Assembly (NCBI RefSeq): GCF_024398015.1
Contig: NZ_CP073747.1
Span: 1,250,501 to 1,314,500 of the forward strand
From: Kordiimonas sp. SCSIO 12610
Lineage (GTDB): Bacteria > Pseudomonadota > Alphaproteobacteria > Sphingomonadales > Kordiimonadaceae
Reading direction: 5' to 3'
Length of the DNA stretch: 64,000 nt
In this document: piece by piece, positions 27,076 through 36,797 of the stretch
How positions within the stretch are numbered: the first letter of the stretch is position 1
Layout of the letters: every line of letters begins with the position of its first letter
Made by a program: the position numbers and the translations under genes
The notes under the pieces: model-generated
The model's database searches: none
What the model was told of the DNA's origin: nothing
What the model saw: only the letters and a program-made list of their open reading frames with translations

Positions 27076-28073
27076 GCGCGCCCCTGAATGCACCAGAGAA
27101 TACAAGCAAACATATCCCCGTTCTTTTGAATGAAGTTGTCATGGCCATGTCGCCTAAAGACGGCGAGGTGTATGTGGATGGAACCTTTGGTGCTGGTGGG
27201 TATACGCGGGCTGTTTTAATGGCTGCTAATTGTACGGTCATTGCAATTGACCGTGATCCTGATGCGATCAAGCGGGCTGAGGCGTTGAAGGATGAATTCG
27301 GTGACCGCTTCATCATTCTTGAAGGCTGCTTCGGCGATATGGAACGATTGCTCGCTGAGGCTGGTATTAGCCAGGTTGACGGGATTATGCTCGATATCGG
27401 CGTTTCCAGTTTCCAGCTTGATGAAGCCGAGCGCGGTTTTTCTTTTCAGAAAGATGGTCCTTTAGATATGACGATGACCCAGTCTGGTGAGAACGCAGCC
27501 GACGTGGTTAACGCATACCCTGAAGCAGAAATCGCAGACATTATCTATAAATATGGTGACGAGCCTAAATCACGTCATATTGCAAGGGCAATCGTTGAAC
27601 GCCGTGCAGAAAAACCCTTTGAGCGCACGCTGGAACTTGCGGACCTGATTGAAAATGTTGTGGGTAGGCCGCGCCCTAAAAAAGGCAAGAAAGTAACTCA
27701 TCCGGCAACGAAAAGCTTTCAGGCGCTGCGTGTTTTTGTAAATGATGAGTTAGGCGAATTAGAACGTGCCCTTGGTTCAAGCGAGCGATTGCTATGTACT
27801 GGAGGCCGTTTGGTTGTGGTTTCATTCCATTCCCTAGAGGATGGAATGGTAAAGCAATTTATGGCTGAGAAAAGTGGTCGAGTTGCAGGTGGTAGTCGAC
27901 ATGCGCCAATCCAGTTGGAAAGCGCTGCGCCGTCGACATTTATGTTAAAGAAAAAAAGCGCGATCAAACCATCTAAAGAAGAGATGGAGCGCAATATAAG
28001 GGCAAGGTCTTCAAGGCTTAGGCTTGCTGTGCGGACTGATGTTCCATCGTCAGGCAAGGGGGGTGTGCTATGA
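27072..28073 (+). CDS. rsmH: 16S rRNA m4C1402 methyltransferase RsmH
   Basis: A 333-residue SAM-dependent enzyme that methylates N4 of C1402 in 16S rRNA. The motifs HIPVLLNEVV, GTFGAGGYTRAVL (SAM binding), LDIGVSSFQLDEAERGFSF, PATKSFQALRVFVNDEL and VVSFHSLED are all typical of MraW/RsmH. Its start overlaps the mraZ stop as ATGA, and its stop overlaps ftsL in the same way, so translation is likely coupled. Length matches the family. It is called by its old name mraW in many dcw clusters. Confidence 0.97.
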   Translation: MSAPLNAPENTSKHIPVLLNEVVMAMSPKDGEVYVDGTFGAGGYTRAVLMAANCTVIAIDRDPDAIKRAEALKDEFGDRFIILEGCFGDMERLLAEAGISQVDGIMLDIGVSSFQLDEAERGFSFQKDGPLDMTMTQSGENAADVVNAYPEAEIADIIYKYGDEPKSRHIARAIVERRAEKPFERTLELADLIENVVGRPRPKKGKKVTHPATKSFQALRVFVNDELGELERALGSSERLLCTGGRLVVVSFHSLEDGMVKQFMAEKSGRVAGGSRHAPIQLESAAPSTFMLKKKSAIKPSKEEMERNIRARSSRLRLAVRTDVPSSGKGGVL

Positions 28074-28522
28074 GACGGTATATCCCACTTGTTGCAGCGG
28101 GTGTTGCATTGCTGTCTGGTGCTGCGGTTTTGCAGCTGAAGTATGCGGTGCAGGAACAATCCTCAAAGGTTAAGGCGATTGCCCGTCAAATTCACCGGGA
28201 CGAAGAGGCGATTAGGGTGTTGAAGGCCGAATGGTCATATAAAACAACGCCAGCAGTTTTGCAGGATCGCTCACTCCGATTTTTGGCATTAATGCCGCCG
28301 CACTCAGATCAAATCATCGTCAGCCCGCAGGTTATCCCGTTCAGAATTAATGTGGACGCCGAGGTTGACCCTGATCCTGGGGTGCTTTTGAGCGAACATA
28401 GCAACAGGAAAAAGAAAAACAGGTCTGATCGCTCGAATTCAAAACGAGGTTTCAGGCTTCAGATCAGTGAAAAAATTAAACAGGATATTCAAGCAAAACC
28501 CCAGCGAGAAGAGGCGCTATGA
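28070..28522 (+). CDS. ftsL: Cell division protein FtsL
   Basis: A 150-residue small bitopic protein in the usual place between rsmH and ftsI. One membrane helix (about residues 5-22) is followed by a periplasmic coiled coil (QLKYAVQEQSSKVKAIARQIHRDEEAIRVLKAEW) and the short conserved end (LQDRSLRFLAL with the MPPHSDQ motif seen in alphaproteobacterial FtsL). FtsL forms a complex with FtsB and FtsQ and activates FtsWI. The C-terminal 50 residues are basic and poorly conserved. Assignment rests on position and layout, as FtsL sequences vary greatly. Confidence 0.88.
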   Translation: MRRYIPLVAAGVALLSGAAVLQLKYAVQEQSSKVKAIARQIHRDEEAIRVLKAEWSYKTTPAVLQDRSLRFLALMPPHSDQIIVSPQVIPFRINVDAEVDPDPGVLLSEHSNRKKKNRSDRSNSKRGFRLQISEKIKQDIQAKPQREEAL

Positions 28523-30267
28523 CAATGTTGTCCACATCGTTGATGAAAGCACCAGCTGGTAATTCAGCGAATAATCCCGCGCGACCTGGTTCATATTGCC
28601 TTGAAAACGCAGATGTTTGCGACAAGGCGATGTCGAAAGCGCGATCACGTTTGCTGGTTGGTGTGGCTGTTTTCTTCTGTTCATTTGCGCTTATGGGGGT
28701 GCGAACTATTGAGCTTGGGTTTTCAGAGCCGATGGCAGAGCGCCCTGTTGCGCATAAGGTTGTTGTGCAACCCGTTGAGTTTGGTCGCGCGGATATACTG
28801 GATCGTAACGGTGAGATTCTTGCGACAAACCTTGAAACATCGTCTCTCTATGCAAACCCGTCAATGATTGAAGATGCGGCTGAGGCAACACGCAAGCTTA
28901 TTGAAGTATTGCCCGAGCTTTCAGAGGCCGACATCCAAAGTAAGCTCTCGAGTAGTCGCAAATTTGTTTGGCTGAAACGGAAGTTAACCCCGCGTGAAAA
29001 ATGGGAAGTGAATGCCCTTGGTATTCCGGGTTTTCAGTTCCAGCGTGAAGAAGAGCGGATTTACCCGCATGGCCGCTTGGCATCGCATGTTCTTGGGTAT
29101 GTTGATGTGGATGGTAATGGCCTTGGGGGTGTAGAACATTTCTTCGATTATCGGTTGAATGAAAAATCGCGTCGTAATGAACCAATTCAGCTATCCCTCG
29201 ATATCCGCGTACAATATGCATTGGCTGATGAATTGGAAGCTGCCATGCGTGCCCATGAGGCAAAGGGCGCGGCAGGGCTTGTTCTGGATGTGAACACTGG
29301 TGAAGTGGTCGCGATGGCATCATTGCCTGATTATGACCCAAACAATATGCGCGGTGTAGGTGGTCAGGAACGGTTTAACCGCGTAACCCAGGGTGTTTAT
29401 GAACTTGGTTCTACTTTCAAAACCTTCACCTTCGCGGCGGCGATGGATAACAACATCATCGATTTTGAAGACGAATATGATGCAACCAAACCCCTTCGGG
29501 TGTCGCGCTTCTGGATCAGGGATGATCATCCTAAAGCTCGGGTTTTAACTGTGCCTGAAGTGTTCGCGTTTTCCTCAAATATTGGAACAGCGCAGATCGC
29601 CCTTGATTTGGGGACGGACCAGCAAAAAGAATTCCTGAGTGAACTTGGCCTTTTGGAGCCAAGCAATCTTGAGCTGACAGAGGTTGGGGCGCCACTTTAT
29701 CCTTCTAATTGGCGCAAGGTTTCTACGATGACAATTTCGTATGGCCACGGCATTGCGGTTAGTCCTGTTCAGCTTGCTAGTGGAATTGCCACAATGGTGA
29801 ACGGAGGTAGGCATATTCCTGCCACACTCATCCATAAAAACGAAGACTGGGCAGATGGAAGACAGGTGATCAAGCCTTCCACCAGTCAAAAGATCAGACA
29901 GCTTCTTCGCCTTGCTGTCATGAAAGGCACAGGCGGAAATGCAAATGCGGTTGGATACAGAGTTGGCGGAAAGACAGGAACTGCTGAAAAGGCGCAGGAC
30001 GGTGGTTACAACCGTAAAGCCCTGATCTCTTCATTTATTGGGGCTTTCCCGATGGATAATCCGCAGTATGTGGTTTTTGCCTTGTTGGATGAGCCAAAAG
30101 GAACGCGCGAGACCCATGGGTTTGCCTCTGGTGGCTGGACAGCAGCCCCTGTGGTCAGAAATGTAATTATGCGGGCAGCCCCTTTGTTGGGTGTGTCGCC
30201 CGTTGAAGAGGATGAAGGTCTTTATCATCAAGCTGGTTTGTTGATTGAAGATAAAAAGAAACGATAA
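28519..30267 (+). CDS. ftsI: Septal peptidoglycan transpeptidase FtsI (PBP3)
   Basis: A 582-residue class B penicillin-binding protein that cross-links septal murein. Visible parts are a cytoplasmic tail, one membrane helix (about 43-64), a PBP dimer domain (about 90-230) and the transpeptidase domain with Ser298-x-x-Lys301 (GSTFKTF), Ser352-Ser-Asn354 and Lys485-Thr-Gly487 (GGKTGTAEK). It partners with FtsW, encoded later in the cluster, as the septal synthase. Its start overlaps the ftsL stop. The first 40 residues are unusually long and polar. Confidence 0.96.
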   Translation: MTMLSTSLMKAPAGNSANNPARPGSYCLENADVCDKAMSKARSRLLVGVAVFFCSFALMGVRTIELGFSEPMAERPVAHKVVVQPVEFGRADILDRNGEILATNLETSSLYANPSMIEDAAEATRKLIEVLPELSEADIQSKLSSSRKFVWLKRKLTPREKWEVNALGIPGFQFQREEERIYPHGRLASHVLGYVDVDGNGLGGVEHFFDYRLNEKSRRNEPIQLSLDIRVQYALADELEAAMRAHEAKGAAGLVLDVNTGEVVAMASLPDYDPNNMRGVGGQERFNRVTQGVYELGSTFKTFTFAAAMDNNIIDFEDEYDATKPLRVSRFWIRDDHPKARVLTVPEVFAFSSNIGTAQIALDLGTDQQKEFLSELGLLEPSNLELTEVGAPLYPSNWRKVSTMTISYGHGIAVSPVQLASGIATMVNGGRHIPATLIHKNEDWADGRQVIKPSTSQKIRQLLRLAVMKGTGGNANAVGYRVGGKTGTAEKAQDGGYNRKALISSFIGAFPMDNPQYVVFALLDEPKGTRETHGFASGGWTAAPVVRNVIMRAAPLLGVSPVEEDEGLYHQAGLLIEDKKKR

Positions 30268-30269
30268 AA

Positions 30270-31727
30270 ATGGTAACATTGGGTGCATTGTTAGGGTTGA
30301 AAGGCGGACGTGCCGAGATCGCGATCTCGGGCATGACAGCTGACAGCCGTTCGGTTAAGTCCGGTGATATTTTTGCAGCTCTTCCAGGTGTTGATTTTGA
30401 TGGTCGTGATTTTATTGACAGTGCGATCGCGAAAGGTGCCGTAGCCATTCTAACCACACCGGATCTGGATAAAGATTTTGGTGATATTCCTGTCATTGAG
30501 GACATCAACCCGCGGCGCAAATATGCAGAACTTGCTGCACGGTTTTATAAGAAACAGCCAAAAACACAAATTGCTGTCACCGGGACAAATGGAAAAACAT
30601 CCGTCGCTGATTTTACGCGTCAAATCTGGTCGTATGCAGGGTTAAAAGCCGCAAGCGTTGGTACGGTTGGTGTTTTGTCTGATGTGTTATCATTGCCAGG
30701 TGGGCTTACGACGCCAGACCCGATGAAAATGCATGATGTGTTGAGCACGCTTAGCGAAAAGGGTGTTGACTATGCAGCCCTTGAAGCCTCCAGTCATGGA
30801 TTGGAACAATACCGGGTGGACGGCGTTAAGCTGGATGCTGCTGCCTTTACAAACCTCACACGTGATCACCTTGATTATCACGGAACCGAACTGAATTATT
30901 TTTATGCCAAGGCAAGGCTTTTCGGTGATGTGCTGCGGCCCGGTTCAACGGCGGTTATTAATGTTGATGATAAATGGGGTCGTGTTCTTGAGGATATTGT
31001 CTGGGGGCGTGGCCTTAAGTGCATAACGGTTGGCCATGCTGAAGAAGCAACCATTCAGATTTCTGCTCATACGATTACTCAAAAAGGTCAGGCTGCAAAA
31101 CTGCGATACAGCGATCAGGAATTTGAAGTTTCGCTGCCATTGATCGGATCATTTCAATTCGAGAATGCTATTCTTGCTGCGGGCTTGGCTATCGCGACCG
31201 GTGTAAAACCAACCATAGCTTTTGAAGCGCTTGATAGCTTGAAGGGTGTACCGGGGCGGATGGAATTCATTGGCGAGAATGAAAAAGGTGGAAGCGTTTT
31301 TGTGGATTATGCCCACACGCCAGACGGGTTAAAGACCGTTCTGGAGGCAGCGCGTGCACACAATCCAAACCATTTACATGTGGTTTTTGGCTGCGGCGGC
31401 GACCGCGATAAAGGCAAACGGCCACAAATGGGTAAAATTGCCGCCGATTATGCGGACTGTGTCTATGTGACAGATGATAATCCAAGAAGCGAGGACGCGG
31501 GCGTTATACGGAGCGAAATCCTAGCAGAATGCGCGGATGCAAAAGAATTTGACGACCGGGCACAGGCGATAGAGACCGCCATCAATAGTTTGCAACACGG
31601 TGACATGCTTGTGGTTGCAGGCAAAGGCCACGAAGAAGGCCAGATACTTAAAGATAAAACAATCGAATTTTCCGACATAGGGACGGTCAGGAATATTTTG
31701 GTGAGAGGGGAGCGCCATGTTGGTTGA
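30270..31727 (+). CDS. murE: UDP-MurNAc-L-Ala-D-Glu:meso-DAP ligase MurE
   Basis: A 485-residue Mur ligase that adds the third stem-peptide residue. The ATP loop is TGTNGKTSVADF, and the substrate motif DDNPRSED contains the DNPR sequence that marks enzymes using meso-diaminopimelate, which predicts DAP-type murein as in other Gram-negative bacteria. Further motifs are LEASSHGL and DYAHTPDGL. It starts two bases after ftsI and overlaps murF by 11 bases. Length fits the family. Confidence 0.97.
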   Translation: MVTLGALLGLKGGRAEIAISGMTADSRSVKSGDIFAALPGVDFDGRDFIDSAIAKGAVAILTTPDLDKDFGDIPVIEDINPRRKYAELAARFYKKQPKTQIAVTGTNGKTSVADFTRQIWSYAGLKAASVGTVGVLSDVLSLPGGLTTPDPMKMHDVLSTLSEKGVDYAALEASSHGLEQYRVDGVKLDAAAFTNLTRDHLDYHGTELNYFYAKARLFGDVLRPGSTAVINVDDKWGRVLEDIVWGRGLKCITVGHAEEATIQISAHTITQKGQAAKLRYSDQEFEVSLPLIGSFQFENAILAAGLAIATGVKPTIAFEALDSLKGVPGRMEFIGENEKGGSVFVDYAHTPDGLKTVLEAARAHNPNHLHVVFGCGGDRDKGKRPQMGKIAADYADCVYVTDDNPRSEDAGVIRSEILAECADAKEFDDRAQAIETAINSLQHGDMLVVAGKGHEEGQILKDKTIEFSDIGTVRNILVRGERHVG

Positions 31728-33189
31728 AGAACCACTTTGGACATCAAGCGAATTAAGTGCGATCAGCGATGCGATTTGTAATCGACCATGGTTTGCCGAT
31801 GCTGTTCAGGTTGATAGCCGGGAAGTTTTGCCTGGTGATCTCTTTATAGCACTCAGGGGAACAAACCTGGACGGTCATGATTATGTGACCGAAGCCCTTT
31901 CGCGCGGCGCGGCAGCTGTGATCGTGAGCGAAAGACCAAACGGGATATCCCAAGACGATCCTCGTCTGATTAAGGTCGATGACACTCTGGTTGTTTTGGC
32001 AGAGATGGCTCGTTATGCGAGAACGCGGGCGCCGATGAAAACAATTGCTGTTACCGGAAGTGCAGGAAAAACCAGCGTGGTACAGGCGCTGAGGAAAGCA
32101 CTGTCGAAGGTCGGCCCCACGCATTCATCTATCAAAAGCTTCAATAACCATGTCGGGGTTCCCTTATCGCTTTCACGCATACCGCGTTCGACCCGTTATG
32201 GCATTTTTGAATTGGGAATGAACAGACCGGGTGAAATCGCGAACCGAAGCGCGCTTGTTCAGCCTGATGTGGCAATCATTACGAACGTTAGTTCTGCTCA
32301 TCGTGGTAATTTCGATGTACTAGAGGATATCGCGCGCGAAAAGGCGTCTATTCTGGAGGGTGTTAAAGAGGGCGGTACAGCTGTTATCAATATTGACCAT
32401 CCGCATGTTAAAATATTGAAAGCAGCGGCTTTCGACCTTGGTGTTGAGCTAGTGACCGTATCGCTTAACCCTGAAGCTGGTGCTGATATATACCCAATTC
32501 AAATGACAGAACGCTATGATTGCACCTGCATGACTGCACAGGTTGGTGACGCCACAATTACTTACAAGATTTCGCAGCCGGGACCAGAGTGGGCAATGAA
32601 TAGTTTGCTGGTGCTCGCGGGCGCACGGGCAGTTGGTGCTGACCTTGGGGAAGCGGTTTTGGCGCTTGCATCACTGGAGGCAGAGCTGGGCCGTGGTCAA
32701 ATGCATTTGATTGATATGGGTGACGGAAACTATAGCCTTATCGATGATAGCTATAATGCAAACGTTGCAAGCATGGAAGCCGCGTTTAAACGAACGTCGA
32801 TGGTTCCTTTGGCACCGCAGTCGCGCCGTTTCGCAATCTTGGGTGATATGCGCGAATTGGGTCAGGAAAGCGAGATTATACATCTCTCCTTAGCTAAGCA
32901 ATTGCGTAAAGCTGGCATTCATAAGGTTTTTGCCGTCGGGCCAATGATGGAAAAGCTTGCGCGCCATGCAGATATCGCGTGTGAAGCTTTTGATAATACC
33001 GATGGTTTGGCAGACCGTGTGATGACTAACTTGCAAGGCGGCGATGTTTTGCTCGTCAAGGGAGCGAATAGCGTTGGATTGGGTGAAACCGTTAGTCAAC
33101 TGATCCGTATGGGTGCAGAAAGCTATGCCTTTCAGTCCTTTGGTCGTCCTTATGGTAGCTTGTTTGGCGAAAAGATGGTTGCAGAATAA
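31717..33189 (+). CDS. murF: UDP-MurNAc-tripeptide:D-Ala-D-Ala ligase MurF
   Basis: A 490-residue Mur ligase that joins D-Ala-D-Ala to the UDP-MurNAc tripeptide. The ATP loop is TGSAGKTSVVQALR, with ELGMNRPGEI, TNVSSAH and DSYNANVASMEAA as further MurF motifs. It starts inside murE, so the two are translated together. It needs D-Ala-D-Ala from a Ddl ligase, which is not encoded in this cluster and must come from elsewhere in the genome. Confidence 0.97.
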   Translation: MLVEEPLWTSSELSAISDAICNRPWFADAVQVDSREVLPGDLFIALRGTNLDGHDYVTEALSRGAAAVIVSERPNGISQDDPRLIKVDDTLVVLAEMARYARTRAPMKTIAVTGSAGKTSVVQALRKALSKVGPTHSSIKSFNNHVGVPLSLSRIPRSTRYGIFELGMNRPGEIANRSALVQPDVAIITNVSSAHRGNFDVLEDIAREKASILEGVKEGGTAVINIDHPHVKILKAAAFDLGVELVTVSLNPEAGADIYPIQMTERYDCTCMTAQVGDATITYKISQPGPEWAMNSLLVLAGARAVGADLGEAVLALASLEAELGRGQMHLIDMGDGNYSLIDDSYNANVASMEAAFKRTSMVPLAPQSRRFAILGDMRELGQESEIIHLSLAKQLRKAGIHKVFAVGPMMEKLARHADIACEAFDNTDGLADRVMTNLQGGDVLLVKGANSVGLGETVSQLIRMGAESYAFQSFGRPYGSLFGEKMVAE

Positions 33190-33204
33190 AGGGTTATTAG
33201 AAGT

Positions 33205-34281
33205 ATGCTTTACCATCTATTGTCGCCATATGCCTCTGAATACGGGATTTTTAATCTCTTCAACTACCTGACATTCCGTTCGGGCGGTGCTGTTATTACG
33301 GCATTACTGATATGTTTTGTGTTTGGTCCTTCGATTATTCGCTGGCTGAAGTCAAAACAGAAGAAAGGCCAGCCAATCCGTGAAGACGGGCCTGAAGGCC
33401 ATATTATCGCGAAGGCAGGTACCCCGACGATGGGTGGGTTTATGATCCTCTTAGGGCTTGGCCTTTCAATCCTGTTATGGTCGGACCTTACAAATCCCTA
33501 TATTTGGGCTGTGATTATTGTAACCATTTCCTTTGGTGCGATTGGTTTTGTTGATGATTATATGAAAGTCACGAAGGCGTCACCCAAGGGCGTGCCAGGT
33601 AAGGTGAAATTTATCATTGAATGGGGCGTCGCCGGTGTTGTTGCCTGGTGGCTCGGCGATTTAACGGGGCAAACCATTGCTTTGCCATTTTTGAAGCAGG
33701 TCGAGCTTAATATTGGCCTTTTCTATATCCCGTTCGCCGCCTTTGTAATGGTAGGCACCTCAAATTCCGTAAACCTAACCGATGGGCTGGACGGGCTTGC
33801 AATTGTACCGGTGATCATTGCGGTGAGCGCCTTTGGATTTATCGCCTATATGGTCGGGAACTCGGTCTACAGCGAATATCTGGGCGTTATTCCCGTGTCT
33901 GGTGCTGGTGAACTTGCCATTGTCGCTGGCGCCATGATCGGCGCAGGGCTTGGTTTTCTGTGGTTCAATGCACCGCCTGCAATGGTTTTTATGGGTGACA
34001 CTGGTTCGCTCGCACTTGGCGGTACCCTCGGGACTATGGCGGTTATCACCAAGCATGAGATCGTCCTTGGTATCATTGGTGGCCTGTTCGCGCTTGAGAC
34101 AATTTCCGTCATTGTTCAGGTCGCGAGCTTCAAACTAACGGGCAAACGCGTGTTTAGAATGGCACCTTTGCACCATCACTATGAGAAAAAAGGCTGGGCC
34201 GAGCCAACAATTGTAATTCGGTTTTGGATCATTGCTGTGATGCTGGCGCTTATTGGCCTTGCAACCTTGAAACTTCGATAG
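33205..34281 (+). CDS. mraY: Phospho-MurNAc-pentapeptide translocase MraY
   Basis: A 358-residue inner-membrane enzyme that makes lipid I from UDP-MurNAc-pentapeptide and undecaprenyl phosphate. About ten hydrophobic helices are seen along with the cytoplasmic catalytic motifs: [15 protein letters not shown] (catalytic Asp pair), [22 protein letters not shown] and [14 protein letters not shown]. It follows murF by 15 bases. Length matches the family. It is the first membrane step of lipid II synthesis, followed by MurG. Confidence 0.98.
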   Translation: MLYHLLSPYASEYGIFNLFNYLTFRSGGAVITALLICFVFGPSIIRWLKSKQKKGQPIREDGPEGHIIAKAGTPTMGGFMILLGLGLSILLWSDLTNPYIWAVIIVTISFGAIGFVDDYMKVTKASPKGVPGKVKFIIEWGVAGVVAWWLGDLTGQTIALPFLKQVELNIGLFYIPFAAFVMVGTSNSVNLTDGLDGLAIVPVIIAVSAFGFIAYMVGNSVYSEYLGVIPVSGAGELAIVAGAMIGAGLGFLWFNAPPAMVFMGDTGSLALGGTLGTMAVITKHEIVLGIIGGLFALETISVIVQVASFKLTGKRVFRMAPLHHHYEKKGWAEPTIVIRFWIIAVMLALIGLATLKLR

Positions 34282-34290
34282 GAATTAAGG

Positions 34291-35649
34291 TTGATTGAAG
34301 CACGAACATATCAGGGGAAAACAATCGGCGTATTCGGGCTTGCACGCACAGGTGTCGCGGCGGCGGAGGCCTTGATTGCGTCTGGTGCTGAAGTTTGGGC
34401 GTGGGATGATAACACTGAACGCACTGCGTCAGCCCCCTTCGACACGGTCAACCTACATACTGCAAATTTTAATGACCTTGATGCATTGTTGCTGGCCCCC
34501 GGGGTGCCGCTTACGCACCCTGAACCGCACGCACTTGTTAAAAAAGCCCAAGAGGCTGATGTTAGGATTATAAGCGATTTTGATGTTTTTGAAGGTGGGC
34601 GGAAAGACCTGCCAGCGCATCAAACAGTTGCTATCACCGGGACGAATGGAAAATCCACAACAACAGCCCTGATAACCCATATGATCGCAGAATGCGGCAA
34701 GCCTTCTGTTATGGGCGGAAATATCGGTACGGGGGTTTTGACGCTTGACCCGATGCCAGAAGGCGGCGTGTATGTTTTTGAAATGTCTTCCTTTCAGCTT
34801 GATATCACAAGTGATTTTCGCCCTGATATATCAGTCCTTTTGAACATGACACCTGATCATCTTGACCGACACGGTGACATGGATGGTTACGCAAAAGCAA
34901 AAGGTCGGATTTTTGAAATTCAGGATAAAAACGCGAAAGCCGTTATCAGCGTGGATGACGAATATTCGCGCTCGTTTGCAAAACAGTATTCTGACCGAAC
35001 TATTCCTGTGTCGGTTAAGGTTATCTTGGATAACGGTATATCCGTTCAAAATGGTGTTTTGCACGACAGGTTGGATGATAATCATCAAAACTACAACCTT
35101 CTGGATGCAAAAACCTTGGTAGGTGAACATAATCACCAGAATGCAGCAGCGACCTACGCGGTTGGAAGGCTATTGCGCTTCGATGGTGCTGCAATCGTCA
35201 ATTCCTTTGCGTCCTTTCCTGGTTTAACCCACAGGCAGGAACTTGTGGCAGAATTGGATGGTGTTCGCTTCATTAATGATAGCAAGGGAACGAACCCTGA
35301 CGCTGCTGCTCGTGCACTTGATGCATTTACTCATATCCATTGGATCGCCGGTGGGCGCGCAAAAGGGGCGTTGGGGAATTCCCTTAAGGATCATCTCTCG
35401 GCTGTTAAACATGCCTATTTGATCGGTGAAAGTGCGGATGAACTTGCAGGCCTTATTGGCGACAAGGTCCCTTGTGATATGTCGGGTACTTTAAAGGCCG
35501 CGATTGCGGCTGCAAAGGAAAATGCAGCTTCGGGTGATGTGATTTTGCTATCGCCCGCCTGTACTGCCTTTGACCAGTTTCAGAATTTTGAAGACCGCGG
35601 GGATGCCTTCAAGGCAATCGTGAAAGAGTATGGGGGGCAAAATCAATGA
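34291..35649 (+). CDS. murD: UDP-MurNAc-L-Ala:D-Glu ligase MurD
   Basis: A 452-residue Mur ligase that adds D-glutamate. The ATP loop is TGTNGKSTTTALI, followed by EMSSFQLD, NMTPDHLDRHG, FINDSKGTNPDAAARAL and LLSPACTAFDQF, all characteristic. The only start that gives a full N-terminal domain is the TTG at 34291, with AGGAA a few bases upstream. It begins ten bases after mraY and its stop overlaps the ftsW start as ATGA. Confidence 0.97.
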   Translation: MIEARTYQGKTIGVFGLARTGVAAAEALIASGAEVWAWDDNTERTASAPFDTVNLHTANFNDLDALLLAPGVPLTHPEPHALVKKAQEADVRIISDFDVFEGGRKDLPAHQTVAITGTNGKSTTTALITHMIAECGKPSVMGGNIGTGVLTLDPMPEGGVYVFEMSSFQLDITSDFRPDISVLLNMTPDHLDRHGDMDGYAKAKGRIFEIQDKNAKAVISVDDEYSRSFAKQYSDRTIPVSVKVILDNGISVQNGVLHDRLDDNHQNYNLLDAKTLVGEHNHQNAAATYAVGRLLRFDGAAIVNSFASFPGLTHRQELVAELDGVRFINDSKGTNPDAAARALDAFTHIHWIAGGRAKGALGNSLKDHLSAVKHAYLIGESADELAGLIGDKVPCDMSGTLKAAIAAAKENAASGDVILLSPACTAFDQFQNFEDRGDAFKAIVKEYGGQNQ

Positions 35650-36797
35650 TGACATTTTCACGCGCGGATAATTCACTTCTTTCCCGCTGGTGGTGGACAG
35701 TTGATCGCTGGATGCTGGCACTTGTGTTTATTCTGATCACGACGGGTATTTGGCTTACGCTAACGGCAAGCCCTGCGGTCGCAGAACGGATCGGCCTGGA
35801 TGCCTTTCATTTCGTTAAACGACAAAGTTTTTTCCTGACACTCGCCCTTATAACGGTGGTTGGGGTTTCTGTGTTGCCGATCAAATGGGTGAAAAGAATG
35901 TCGCTGATTGGGCTTCCTGTTACCGTTTTGCTTCTAATTTTAACACTTGTGATCGGACCAGAGATTAAGGGAGCGACCCGCTGGTTACAGATTGGCAGTT
36001 TCACACTACAGCCAAGCGAATTTATGAAGCCGTTTTTCATCGTAAGTATGGCATGGATATTGTCCGCGGAATTTACGGGTAAACCGATCCCAGCGAAGAA
36101 AATTGCTACATGCATTTATGCGTTCATTGCTGGCCTTTTGGTCTTGCAACCTGATTTTGGCCAGACGGTCTTGATCAGCGGTGTCTTTTTTGCGCAAATG
36201 GCGCTTGCAGGCATGCCAATGACATGGATCGTTATGTCCGGCCTTGCGGGTGTTATGGGGCTCGGCCTCGCGTATTCATTATTGCCGCACGTAGCGAGCC
36301 GGATTGATCGGTTCATCAATCCCGCAAGCGGTGATACCTACCAAACAGATAAGGCGCTTGAAGCGTTTGAAAGCGGTGGTTTGTTGGGTAAAGGGCCGGG
36401 TGAAGGGTCAGTGAAACTTTATTTGCCTGACGCGCATGCGGATTATATTTTTGCTGTTGTTGGTGAAGAGTTCGGCGCCATTGCATGCGTTATGCTTCTT
36501 TTGTTGTTCGCGGGTATTGTTGTTCGCGGCCTTGCGCACTTGTTGGATGAAGCAAACCCGTTTCGCCTTCTCGCTGCCGCAGGCCTGATCATTCAGTTTG
36601 GTTTTCAGTCGCTTATCAATATTGGCGTTAACCTTGCCGTATTACCATCAAAGGGTATGACCCTTCCTTTCATATCTTATGGCGGGTCTTCCATGCTTGC
36701 GCTTGCAATCGGTATGGGCATGGTGCTTGCGCTTACGAAACGAAATCGTTTCATTGCACCCAACACAGACATGGTGGGCTGGAAGGCGGCTGAATAA
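35646..36797 (+). CDS. ftsW: Septal peptidoglycan glycosyltransferase FtsW
   Basis: A 383-residue SEDS-family membrane protein with about ten helices. Conserved pieces include GATRWLQIGSFTLQPSEFMKP, LQPDFGQT, LPDAHADYIFAVVGEEFG and LPFISYGGSSMLA. SEDS proteins polymerise lipid II into glycan strands and act with a class B PBP, here FtsI. Its start overlaps the murD stop and its stop shares a base with the murG start. Length matches the family. Confidence 0.97.
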   Translation: MMTFSRADNSLLSRWWWTVDRWMLALVFILITTGIWLTLTASPAVAERIGLDAFHFVKRQSFFLTLALITVVGVSVLPIKWVKRMSLIGLPVTVLLLILTLVIGPEIKGATRWLQIGSFTLQPSEFMKPFFIVSMAWILSAEFTGKPIPAKKIATCIYAFIAGLLVLQPDFGQTVLISGVFFAQMALAGMPMTWIVMSGLAGVMGLGLAYSLLPHVASRIDRFINPASGDTYQTDKALEAFESGGLLGKGPGEGSVKLYLPDAHADYIFAVVGEEFGAIACVMLLLLFAGIVVRGLAHLLDEANPFRLLAAAGLIIQFGFQSLINIGVNLAVLPSKGMTLPFISYGGSSMLALAIGMGMVLALTKRNRFIAPNTDMVGWKAAE